The translations under genes and the position numbers were made by a program. The notes under the pieces were generated by a model that saw nothing but the letters and a program-made list of their open reading frames with translations, ran no database searches and was not told the DNA's origin. A stretch of 20,630 bases of DNA from Actinomycetota bacterium (GTDB lineage: Bacteria; Actinomycetota; Actinomycetes; S36-B12). Positions 6,475-13,210 of this stretch are shown in pieces. The stretch lies in NCBI GenBank assembly GCA_026392575.1, contig JAPLBU010000166.1, positions 1 to 20,630 on the forward strand, read 5' to 3'. How positions within the stretch are numbered: the first letter of the stretch is position 1; each line of letters starts with the position of its first letter.

Positions 6475-6861
6475 ATGGCCGTCTTCACCGGCGCGGAGAT
6501 CGAGTACCTGCGCACCCAGCCGCTCATGCGCTTCGCTACGGCATCGCTTTCCGGACGACCCGACGTCGCCCCCGTCGTCTTCGAACTCGATGGCGACGAC
6601 ATCGTCACCGCCGGGTTCGATATCGCCAAGACAGTTCGCTACAAGAACGTCCAGGCGAACCCGCGTGCCACCGTCGTCATCGACGACCTCGCCTCGATGA
6701 ATCCGTGGTCGCCCCGCGGAATCAAGGTGATCGGCGCGTGCATCGTCGAGAGCCACGGCGGTGGAGAGCGATTCCGCATCAGCCCAGAAGTGATCATCAG
6801 CTGGGCGATCAACGACACGACTCCCGGGGTCCCGACGATGGAGCGACGGACGGTCGACTAG
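6475..6861 (+). CDS. PPOX-class F420-dependent oxidoreductase
   Basis: This 128-residue split-barrel protein resembles the pyridoxamine 5'-phosphate oxidase-like F420-binding group of actinobacteria. Recognisable stretches are YLRTQPLMRFATASLSGRPDVAPV at the N-terminus, the central TVRYKNVQANPRATVVIDDL, and NPWSPRGIKVIGAC, all usual in this family; IRISPE-type sequence (FRISPEVIISWAIN) ends the fold. It probably uses F420H2 to reduce an unknown compound. ATG 6475 lies 2 nt after the doxX stop, pointing to co-expression under HxlR control. Its stop TAG shares the palindromic tetramer CTAG with the stop of the convergent SURF1 gene. Cofactor assignment is by family, not from a decisive residue. 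Confidence 0.82.
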   Translation: MAVFTGAEIEYLRTQPLMRFATASLSGRPDVAPVVFELDGDDIVTAGFDIAKTVRYKNVQANPRATVVIDDLASMNPWSPRGIKVIGACIVESHGGGERFRISPEVIISWAINDTTPGVPTMERRTVD

Positions 6862-7586
6862 GCCGGGACCTCGTCCTCTCGCCGCGCCTCGAGCCACAGC
6901 CATCGTCCGTAGAGCACCACGGCGAAGATGGCAAAGAACCACCACTGGAACGCGTAGAAGAAGTTCTGCAGCGGGAAGGCCACATCACCCGTCTGGGCCG
7001 TCGCCTGCACCGGGACCGGTGCCGGAGATGAACCCGGCTCCTGCGCTGTCAGCACGATGAACCCGGGCAGCAGGTCGGCGCCCCAGGTCGCCGCCAGTCG
7101 GTCCGATGCGATCGACGCCACCGTGCCCGGCTCGACCACCGCATCCGAGTAGAACTGCTCGTTCGGCTGCAGCACCCCGGTGACGGTCACATCACCGACT
7201 GGCGGCTCCGCACCGGGACTCGTGTCGGCAGGCAGCGATCCCCGAAGGACGGCTGCGACCCGGCCGTCGGCAAGACGAAGCCCCGCGACGCTCCAGACGC
7301 CCGGCGCTCCGGCATGCACTCGGTTGCTGACGGCCACCTGCATCGAAGGCTCGTAGACACCCGTAGCCGTGACCGGTCGGCCGATGACCTCGTTCGGAAG
7401 TTGCGTCACGTCTGGAGGGAGCACCTCCTGCACGGGAATCGGCAAGGATGCCGATGCACGCTCCGCCTCGAGAATGGTCTGAGTTCGATCCCACTGCCAG
7501 CGACCCAGCAGGATCGCAGCAGCGACCAGCAGCAGGACGACCAGCGCGGCCACGATCCCGCGTGGGGTCAGCGCCAGGCGCAGCAT
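6858..7586 (-). CDS. SURF1-family cytochrome oxidase assembly protein
   Basis: The 242-residue product fits the SURF1 family, which helps assemble haem-copper cytochrome c oxidase. It has an N-terminal helix (GIVAALVVLLLVAAAILLGRWQWDR, with the typical GxWQ-like GRWQWDR), a large extracytoplasmic domain with RPVTATGVYEP and VSNRVHAGAPGVWSVAGL, and a C-terminal helix preceded by the hallmark PLQNFFYAFQWWFFAIFAV. The start at ATG 7586 lies 4 nt after the upstream stop; an in-frame ATG at 7610 would overlap the upstream gene and has no ribosome site. It is last in the mca operon. Its stop overlaps that of the convergent PPOX gene. Confidence 0.88.
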   Translation of the reverse strand: MLRLALTPRGIVAALVVLLLVAAAILLGRWQWDRTQTILEAERASASLPIPVQEVLPPDVTQLPNEVIGRPVTATGVYEPSMQVAVSNRVHAGAPGVWSVAGLRLADGRVAAVLRGSLPADTSPGAEPPVGDVTVTGVLQPNEQFYSDAVVEPGTVASIASDRLAATWGADLLPGFIVLTAQEPGSSPAPVPVQATAQTGDVAFPLQNFFYAFQWWFFAIFAVVLYGRWLWLEARREDEVPA

Positions 7587-7590
7587 GCCC

Positions 7591-7893
7591 TTACTTGCTG
7601 GCGGCGTCATCCGCGTCGGGCACAGTGCCCGCGCCCCTGCGCTCGGCCTCGCCGCGGGCTATCGCATCCTGGATGACCTGACGGTCCTGCGCCCGCTCGA
7701 TGCCGTCGCGCCCGGGTGGGAGGTTTGGGTCGATCCTCTTCATCTGCTTCGAGAGCGACTTCCACAGGAAGAACATCGCGATGCCCAGAGCGACGACGAA
7801 GGCCATGGCGATCGGGCCGGCATCGTCGATGAGCGACCTCTGCTGATCGGGGTCGGTGGTCTCCGCAAGCACCTGGGCAACGATCGCGATCAT
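7591..7893 (-). CDS. small membrane protein of the mca operon
   Basis: This 100-residue protein has one clear membrane helix (GPIAMAFVVALGIAMFFLWKS) followed by a basic, then acidic, cytoplasmic tail (SKQMKRIDPNLPPG and beyond). Similar small single-helix proteins with a K-x-x-KR-x-D segment follow mca in many actinobacteria. The function is unknown. The ATG at 7893 overlaps the stop of the mca 3' fragment as ATGA, so it was translationally coupled to Mca. The downstream SURF1 gene begins 4 nt after its stop. Confidence 0.75.
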   Translation of the reverse strand: MIAIVAQVLAETTDPDQQRSLIDDAGPIAMAFVVALGIAMFFLWKSLSKQMKRIDPNLPPGRDGIERAQDRQVIQDAIARGEAERRGAGTVPDADDAASK

Positions 7894-8189
7894 GATGCGT
7901 CCTCACGTAGGCCGGCGAACAGGTCGTCCTCCGGCACGCTGGTCTCAACCCGCGAACGGGCGAGTTGGAAGTCCTCCGTGGGCCAAACCTCACGCTGGAA
8001 TGCCAACGGCACCGCGAACCACGTGCTGTCCGGGTCGATCTGCGTGCGATGCTCGATCAACGCACGGTCGCGTACCTCGAACCAGTCGGCCGCCGCGACA
8101 CGCGTCGTGACGATGTTCGCGTCGTCGGGCCGGTCATCCCAGCTGGTGAGCCAGTCGTGGTACGGGGAGTCAAGGTCGGCGTCGATCAT
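7890..8189 (-). pseudogene. mca: mycothiol S-conjugate amidase Mca, 3' fragment
   Basis: This 99-residue open frame reads as the C-terminal third of Mca: SPYHDWLTSWDDRPDD, TTRVAAADWFEVRDRALIEH, the strongly conserved ATQIDP-like TQIDPDSTWFAVP, WPTEDFQLARS and the end PEDDLFAGLRED. The Mca family carries these blocks in the same order. It is out of frame with the 5' fragment, which overlaps it by 20 nt, and the ATG at 8189 has no good ribosome site, so it was not born as a separate gene. About 28-30 residues that should join the two parts (a segment with the KxYY motif in relatives) are absent. On its own it has no metal site and should be inactive. Confidence 0.82.
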
Positions 8190-8694
8190 CGCCGCCCAGT
8201 CCCGGGAAGCGCGCGGGGTCGGCTGCCGCATCGATCGCCGCCATGGTGGTCTCATGCGTGCGAATGTGGTCGGGGTGCGGGTAGCCACCGTTCTCGTCGT
8301 ATGTCGTGACGACCTGGGGCCGGAACTCCCGGATCAGCGCGACGAGTGGCTCGATCGTGGCCTCGACAGGAAGCTCGGCGAAGCACCCCACCGGCAGTGG
8401 CGGGAGTGGATCACCCTCGGGGTACCCGGAATCCTCGAAGCCCAGCCACGCATGCTGCACGCTCAGCACCGCGGCAGCTGCCGCCATCTCGTCCCGACGC
8501 ACCGCAAGCAGCCCCCGCGCATCGACGTCGGCCTGCGCGACAGCATTGAGGACGTCGCCTCGTTCACCGCCGGTGCAGGTGACGACCATGACCTCGACCC
8601 CCTCGGCGATGTACTTCGCCATCGAGGCAGCGCCCTTGCTGGACTCGTCGTCCGGATGGGCGTGCACGGCCATGAGTCGAAGGGAGCGGGTCAC
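8170..8694 (-). pseudogene. mca: mycothiol S-conjugate amidase Mca, 5' fragment
   Basis: Mca cleaves mycothiol S-conjugates so the toxin leaves as a mercapturic acid. This 174-residue fragment has the zinc-site motif MAVHAHPDDESSKGAA, then VVTCTGGERGDVLN, WLGFEDSGYPEGDPLPPLP, and TTYDENGGYPHPDHIRTH with the second zinc histidine. Those blocks mark Mca rather than its paralogue MshB. After DPARFPGLG, near 8192, it runs into a different frame and stops at 8170; the rest of Mca resumes one frame over. The two parts span 805 nt, about 80 short of a usual Mca gene. GTG 8694 is preferred over GTG 8712 because GAGACT (8706-8701) sits 6 nt upstream and the family usually starts a few residues before LRLMAVHAHPDD. 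It may be an assembly collapse. Confidence 0.85.
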
Positions 8695-8699
8695 GGGGA

Positions 8700-8705
8700 T
8701 AGTCT
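8700..8705 (+). promoter_or_regulatory. -10 element for leaderless DUF4307 gene
   Basis: TAGTCT ends 7 nt before GTG 8713 and fits TANNNT. The divergent mca start (GTG 8694) lies only 18 bp away, and its own candidate -10 GAGACT (8706-8701) covers the same bases on the other strand. The two promoters would overlap almost completely. Confidence 0.4.
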
Positions 8706-8712
8706 CCACCAC

Positions 8713-9183
8713 GTGCCCACACCTTTCACCCGGGACCAGCTCAGCCCGGCGATGCAGGAGCGATACGGGCTCAATCGACGCCCCGTTGGCCGCTGGATCG
8801 GCTTGACCATCGTCACCATCCTGTTCGTGGCAGCCCTGGCCTACGTCTTCGTCGGCCTCACGCGCAACTCGATCGATTCCCGGCTCGTAACGTGGGACGA
8901 CGTTGCCGCCGATCGGGTCAACATCACCTTCCAGGTGCGCCGGCAGGCCACGGACGAGGTCCAGTGCGTACTCCGGGCCCAGGACGAGAAGCGCAACGAC
9001 GTTGGCTACGCAACCGTCGTCGTGCCGGCGGGCCAGGCGGAGCTCGTGGTCGACTACTCCCTGCGGACCCTGGCTCCCGCCTACACCGCCGAACTGCTCG
9101 GCTGCGCCGTCGGGGCGCCGCCCAACGTCACACTCCCCGCATTCCCGGCCGGCGTCGTACCGCCGGATCAGCCCTACTCCTGA
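8713..9183 (+). CDS. DUF4307 membrane-anchored protein
   Basis: The 156-residue product has a short cytoplasmic start (PTPFTRDQLSPAMQERYG), one membrane helix (WIGLTIVTILFVAALAYVFVGL) and an extracytoplasmic beta-rich domain ending in a Pro-rich tail. The ERYG start, a single helix, and the domain with VTWDDVAADRVNITFQVRRQ are typical of DUF4307, a family found beside mca and greA across actinobacteria. The function is unknown. A far longer open frame runs upstream of it, but that part is the shadow of the minus-strand mca operon. GTG 8713 is favoured by the TAGTCT hexamer 7 nt upstream; ATG 8752 is an alternative. Two cysteines in the outer domain (VQCVL and LGCAV) could form a disulfide. 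Confidence 0.82.
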   Translation: MPTPFTRDQLSPAMQERYGLNRRPVGRWIGLTIVTILFVAALAYVFVGLTRNSIDSRLVTWDDVAADRVNITFQVRRQATDEVQCVLRAQDEKRNDVGYATVVVPAGQAELVVDYSLRTLAPAYTAELLGCAVGAPPNVTLPAFPAGVVPPDQPYS

Positions 9184-9213
9184 CCACCCCTCGCGCTCCA
9201 GCGCCGTTGGACG

Positions 9214-9219
9214 TACCGT
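9214..9219 (+). promoter_or_regulatory. -10 element for leaderless AAA+ ATPase gene
   Basis: TACCGT fits TANNNT and ends 6 nt before the GTG at 9226. No ribosome site is visible, in agreement with leaderless translation. Confidence 0.45.
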
Positions 9220-9225
9220 CGGCGG

Positions 9226-10650
9226 GTGACCTCACTCGCGCCCCCCATCCCCGCCCACCTGCCGACCGATCTCGCCAGCCTGCGCTCATCCGGCTACCAG
9301 GCACGAAGCGTCAAGGCGGAGATTCGCGCCAATCTCGTCGATCGCCTGCGTACGGGCCAGCCGTCCTTCCCCGGCATCGTCGGCTTCGAGGACACCGTCG
9401 GACCGCAACTCGAGCCTGCGCTGCTTGCCGGGCACGATGTCGTCCTCCTCGGCGAGCGAGGTCAGGGCAAGACGCGATTGATCCGGTCACTGTCAGCGCT
9501 GCTCGACGAATGGATCCCGGTGGTCGAGGGCTGCGAGATCAACGACGATCCGACGGCGCCCATCTGTGCGCGCTGCCGCCGGATCGCCGCCGAGCAGGGC
9601 GACCAGCTCGCTGTGACCTGGCGTCACCGAAGCGAGCGTTTCGGCGAGAAGCTCGCCACCCCCGACACTTCCGTCGGCGACCTCGTCGGTGACGTCGATC
9701 CTGTGAAGGTTGCCGAAGGACGGAGCCTCGGCGACAGCGAGACGATCCACTACGGGCTCGTTCCGCGCACCAACCGTGGGATCTTCGCCATCAATGAGCT
9801 GCCCGACCTCGCTGAGCGCATTCAGGTCGCGCTGCTCAATGTCCTGGAGGAGCGCGACATCCAGGTGCGCGGCTACCAGCTGCGCCTGCCACTCGACCTG
9901 CTCGTTGTCGCAAGCGCGAACCCCGAGGACTACACCAACCGCGGACGCATCATCACGCCGCTGAAGGACCGCTTCGGAGCTGAGATCCGCACGCACTACC
10001 CCGTCAGCCTCGATGCCGAAACGGCACTCATTCGGCAGGAGGCGAACATCGAGGCGATCGTCCCGAGCCACCTCCTGGATGTCGTCGCCCGGTTCACGCG
10101 CGAGGTGCGCGAGTCACCCGCAGTCGACCAGCGCAGCGGTGTCTCCGCCCGCTTCGCGATTGCGTGTGTCGAGGCTCTCTCGGGTGCTGCCGTGCGGCGC
10201 GCTGCACTGAGCGGGGAGGACGTCCCAGTGGCACGCATCGGCGATCTCGCCGGGGTCGTACCGACCCTGCGCGGCAAGGTCGAGTTCGATGTCAGCGAGG
10301 AAGGTCAGGAGGAGGAGACCCTGCAGCTGCTCGCTCGCCGCGCGACAGCCGAGACATGGCGCACACACCTTGCTGGCGGTGATGCGCGGCCGGTTCTCAC
10401 GGCACTCGTGGGGTGGTTCGACGAGGGCAACTCCCTGCTTGCCGGCGACGCGATCCCGGCAGCGACGCTACTCGACGAACTGGGCCCGCTCGACGGACTC
10501 GGCCGACTGGTCAGCACCTTGGAACCGGGCATGGCTGAATCCCCTGGCCTCCTGGCCGCCTGTGTGGAGTTCGCCGTCGAGGGGCTGTGGCTGACGCGGC
10601 GCATCGACAAGGACTCGATCGGCGGCGTCAGTCGCTACGGAGCCTCGTGA
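9226..10650 (+). CDS. magnesium chelatase-like AAA+ ATPase with cysteine cluster
   Basis: This 474-residue AAA+ ATPase belongs to the chelatase/MoxR-like branch and works with a VWA partner, encoded next. Motifs: Walker A GERGQGKT (76-83), Walker B GIFAINE (about 185-191), sensor 1 VASANPEDY (228-236), and the arginine-finger region PLKDRFGAEI. Between Walker A and B lies a cysteine set (Cys103, Cys114, Cys117: GCEIN ... PICARC), which could bind zinc, followed by VGDVDPVKVAEGRSLGD. M. tuberculosis Rv0958 is, as I recall, the closest well-known relative. It is annotated as a magnesium chelatase, but no chlorophyll pathway exists there, and the true substrate is unknown. The stop overlaps the partner's GTG, so the two are coupled. 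Confidence 0.9.
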   Translation: MTSLAPPIPAHLPTDLASLRSSGYQARSVKAEIRANLVDRLRTGQPSFPGIVGFEDTVGPQLEPALLAGHDVVLLGERGQGKTRLIRSLSALLDEWIPVVEGCEINDDPTAPICARCRRIAAEQGDQLAVTWRHRSERFGEKLATPDTSVGDLVGDVDPVKVAEGRSLGDSETIHYGLVPRTNRGIFAINELPDLAERIQVALLNVLEERDIQVRGYQLRLPLDLLVVASANPEDYTNRGRIITPLKDRFGAEIRTHYPVSLDAETALIRQEANIEAIVPSHLLDVVARFTREVRESPAVDQRSGVSARFAIACVEALSGAAVRRAALSGEDVPVARIGDLAGVVPTLRGKVEFDVSEEGQEEETLQLLARRATAETWRTHLAGGDARPVLTALVGWFDEGNSLLAGDAIPAATLLDELGPLDGLGRLVSTLEPGMAESPGLLAACVEFAVEGLWLTRRIDKDSIGGVSRYGAS

Positions 10651-12593
10651 CCGGATTCCGCTACGGAGCCTTCCACGGCGGCCCCGACCCTCTCGCAGCC
10701 CCGCCCGATGTCGGGGTCGGCGTCGACGACCTTGCGAAGCGCATCCTCGGCGGCCAGTCGGTGGCGGAGGCGCTGCGCGACCTGATGCGCGAGGGAATGC
10801 AGGGCCGTCGCGGTCTGCAGGACATGGCCCAGCGGATCCGTGAACGTCGGCGCGACCTCGAGAAGTCCGGTCGCATGGACGGACTGCTGGAGGATCTGCG
10901 CGAGTTGCTCGACGCCGCCGTCGAGGCCGAGCGCACCGAGCTTTTCCCCGACCCATCGGACGACGCCCGCTTCCGGGAAGCCCTCCTCGACAACGTGCCG
11001 TCCGACATCGGCCGCGCTGTGCAGGAGCTCTCGTCGTATGACTGGCGCTCCGATGAGGCGCGCGCGAAGTTTGAACAGATCCGCGAGCGCCTGCAGCGCG
11101 ATGTCGTCGATCAGCAGTTCCGCGATCTGACGAAGGGCATCGACAGCATGTCGTCGCCCGAAAGCCGGGCAGCGTTGAAGGAGATGATGGCCGACCTCAA
11201 CGCCCTGCTGGCGAAGCACCAGCTCGGCGAGGACGTCACCGAGGACTACCGGGCGTTCATCGACAAGCATCGCGGCTTCTTCCCCGATGCGCCGGAGACG
11301 ATCGAGGAGTTCATCGACGATCTCGCCCGTCGCTCGGCCGCCATGCAGCGCATGCTCGACTCGATGAGCCCCGAGCAGCGCGCGGAACTGCAGTCGGCGA
11401 TGGACCAGGCGCTCACGGATCTCGATCTGCAGAACGAGATGGCATCCCTGCAGGACAGCCTGCGAGCACTGCGTCCGGAGTTCGGCGGTGGGCAGGCCTC
11501 CATGAATGGCGAGCGGCGCCTCGGCCTGCCGGAGGCCACCGATGCCCTCGCCGAACTGGCTGACCTCGAGGGTCTGTCGGATGCCCTCGGTGACGGTTTC
11601 GCGCGTGCCGACCTCGACGACATCGACGAGGAGGCCGTCGAGCGGGCACTGGGGCGGCAGGCACGGGACGACTTGGAGGCGTTGCGCACGCTGCAGCGCG
11701 AGTTGGAGCGTCAGGGATACCTGCTCAACGATGGCGAGGAGCTTCAACTCACACCCAAGGCGATTCGGCGCATCGGCCGGACCGCGCTTCGTACGGTCTT
11801 CGACTCCCTCGACGGTACGACTCGCGGGACACACGCGATCCGTCGCTCCGGAGCGGCCGGCGAACTCACCGGAACGACCCGCGCCTGGACCTTCGGCGAC
11901 GAGCAGCCCGTCGACGTCGTCCGCACCCTGCGCAATGCGGTGTCCCGCCGAATGATCGGCTCGCCTGACGAAGCCCGCCTGCATGCCGACGACTTCGAGG
12001 TGCACGAGACCGAGACCATGACCCGAGCCGCGGTCGCACTGCTGATCGACCAGTCATTCTCGATGGTGGTGAACGACACCTGGCGCGAGGCGAAGACCAT
12101 GGCGCTCGCGCTTCATACGCTCGCTGCCACCGCCTATCCCCTCGATGCCTTCCAGATCATCTCCTTCGCCAACGTGGCCCGAGTCGTCCATCCGCACGAA
12201 CTGCCCAACCTCGAGGCGAGCTACGTGCAGGGCACGAACCTGCAGCACGCTCTCATGCTGGCCGGGCAGTTCCTCGACCGGCATCCCGGATCCCAGCGCA
12301 TCGTCATGGTCGTCACCGACGGCGAGCCGACGGCACACCTGCTGCCGACTGGCGAGGGCTGGTTCACCTGGCCCCCTTCGCACGAGACGATCACCGAGAC
12401 GGTTGCTCAGGTCGATCGGATGACCCGCAGGCGGGTGCCGATCTCCTGGTTCCGGCTCGGTGACGACCCCGGGCTCGCCCGATTCCTTGACGGCATGGCC
12501 CGTCGCAACGGTGGTCGGGTCCTCGAAGTTGCCGGCGATCGGCTCGGTGACTACGTCGTCACCGACTACGTGCGTGCCCGCCGCTCCCGCTGA
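10647..12593 (+). CDS. VWA-domain partner of the AAA+ ATPase
   Basis: The 648-residue product ends in a von Willebrand A domain with an intact MIDAS: Asp468-Gln-Ser470-Phe-Ser472 (DQSFS), Thr530 (VQGTNLQHAL) and Asp558 (VVTDGEP). The first 450 residues are charged and mostly helical, with many Asp/Glu/Arg repeats (such as AQRIRERRRDLEKSGRMDGL), and no membrane helix or signal peptide, so it acts in the cytoplasm. A central segment has GRTALRTVFDSLDGTTRGTH, shared with the Rv0959-type family. In this class the VWA protein is thought to bring a target protein or metal cofactor to the ATPase. GTG 10647 overlaps the stop of the ATPase gene (GTGA). The target is unknown. Confidence 0.88.
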   Translation: MTGFRYGAFHGGPDPLAAPPDVGVGVDDLAKRILGGQSVAEALRDLMREGMQGRRGLQDMAQRIRERRRDLEKSGRMDGLLEDLRELLDAAVEAERTELFPDPSDDARFREALLDNVPSDIGRAVQELSSYDWRSDEARAKFEQIRERLQRDVVDQQFRDLTKGIDSMSSPESRAALKEMMADLNALLAKHQLGEDVTEDYRAFIDKHRGFFPDAPETIEEFIDDLARRSAAMQRMLDSMSPEQRAELQSAMDQALTDLDLQNEMASLQDSLRALRPEFGGGQASMNGERRLGLPEATDALAELADLEGLSDALGDGFARADLDDIDEEAVERALGRQARDDLEALRTLQRELERQGYLLNDGEELQLTPKAIRRIGRTALRTVFDSLDGTTRGTHAIRRSGAAGELTGTTRAWTFGDEQPVDVVRTLRNAVSRRMIGSPDEARLHADDFEVHETETMTRAAVALLIDQSFSMVVNDTWREAKTMALALHTLAATAYPLDAFQIISFANVARVVHPHELPNLEASYVQGTNLQHALMLAGQFLDRHPGSQRIVMVVTDGEPTAHLLPTGEGWFTWPPSHETITETVAQVDRMTRRRVPISWFRLGDDPGLARFLDGMARRNGGRVLEVAGDRLGDYVVTDYVRARRSR

Positions 12594-12598
12594 ACGGT

Positions 12599-12604
12599 TA
12601 GCCT
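12599..12604 (+). promoter_or_regulatory. -10 element for greA
   Basis: TAGCCT fits TANNNT and ends 8 nt before the greA ATG (12613). It sits in the 19-bp gap after the VWA gene. There is no ribosome site in the gap, so a leaderless greA message is likely. Confidence 0.45.
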
Positions 12605-12612
12605 TCCCCCTT

Positions 12613-13104
12613 ATGAGCGAGCAACCGATCACGTGGCTGACCCAGGAAGCCTTTGACCGTCTGCATGCGGAGCTCGCCGACCGCATGGGTCCGACCCGCA
12701 ATGAGATCAAGAAGCGCATCGAGGCGGCCCGTGAGGAGGGTGACCTCAAGGAGAACGGCGGCTACCACGCGGCTCGCGAGGAGCAGGGCAAGAACGAGGC
12801 CCGGGTCCGTCAGCTCAAGCAGCTGCTCGAGTACTCGCGGGTGGGCGTGCCGGACTCCGAGCACGACGAGGTGGCGGCTGGCAAGGTCGTGACGGTGCGC
12901 TTCCCGGCCTGGGAAGAGGAGGAGACCTTCCTGCTGGGCTCCCGCGAGGAGGCCGCGCATGCGTCGATTGAGGTCTACTCGCCCACGTCGCCGCTCGGGG
13001 CGGCCGTCAACGGCAAGCGGGTGGGCGACACCGCCACCTACGTTCTCGTGAACGGCAAGGAGATGTCCGTCGAGATCCTGAAGGTCGAGGCCTACGGCTC
13101 CTGA
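12613..13104 (+). CDS. greA: transcription elongation factor GreA
   Basis: GreA rescues stalled RNA polymerase by stimulating cleavage of the nascent RNA. The 163-residue product has the N-terminal coiled-coil hairpin, with the acidic tip region REEGDLKENGGYHAAREEQG that reaches the polymerase active site. The C-terminal FKBP-like domain begins around VGVPDSEHDEVAAGKVVTV and includes SPTSPLGAAVNGKRVGD, the usual SPLG-ALLGK-like block. Both halves and length match the family. It shares the strand of DUF4307 and the ATPase pair. Two strong palindromes follow its stop and separate it from the convergent ilvA gene. Confidence 0.95.
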   Translation: MSEQPITWLTQEAFDRLHAELADRMGPTRNEIKKRIEAAREEGDLKENGGYHAAREEQGKNEARVRQLKQLLEYSRVGVPDSEHDEVAAGKVVTVRFPAWEEEETFLLGSREEAAHASIEVYSPTSPLGAAVNGKRVGDTATYVLVNGKEMSVEILKVEAYGS

Positions 13105-13114
13105 CCCCCCTTCC

Positions 13115-13199
13115 GTTTGTCCCGGAATCCGGGACAAACCGGCAATCCGACCCCGAAAGTGGCGGATCCTCGCCGTTTGTCCCGGATTCCGGGACAAAC
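13115..13199. repeat. pair of 25-bp palindromes between convergent genes (REP-like element or terminator)
   Basis: Two copies, at 13115-13139 and 13175-13199, start with GTTTGTCCCGG and end with CCGGGACAAAC around a centre of three bases. Each is a perfect palindrome except for the middle base, which is A in the first copy and T in the second, so each copy is the exact reverse complement of the other. Their starts are 60 bp apart. Imperfect symmetry continues inward (GGCAATCCG against CGGATCCTCGCC). They lie between the greA stop (13104) and the ilvA stop (13211). Bidirectional termination is plausible, but two copies in inverted order also fit a REP/BIME-like repeat. No T-run is present. Confidence 0.85.
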
Positions 13200-13210
13200 G
13201 TGGTTGGCCG

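Noticed and set aside
8170..8694. MshB deacetylase instead of Mca
   Set aside because: The blocks SSKGAA, GFEDSGYPEGDPLPPLP and the C-terminal WPTEDF...DDLFAG are those of Mca, and the DUF4307 neighbour agrees.
7585..8712. Long upstream extension of the DUF4307 frame
   Set aside because: It lies opposite the mca operon and the recognisable DUF4307 protein starts only at about 8713.
8710..8715. CACGTG as back-to-back GTG start codons for mca and DUF4307
   Set aside because: mca fits better from GTG 8694, which has a -10-like hexamer at leaderless spacing; GTG 8712 has none.
10635..12005. 456-codon open frame on the minus strand opposite the VWA gene
   Set aside because: It mirrors the VWA frame, has no recognisable domain or start signal, and long antisense frames are expected in high-GC coding DNA.
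13115..13199. CRISPR array
   Set aside because: Only two repeat units, each a full palindrome, in inverted order, with no cas genes nearby.
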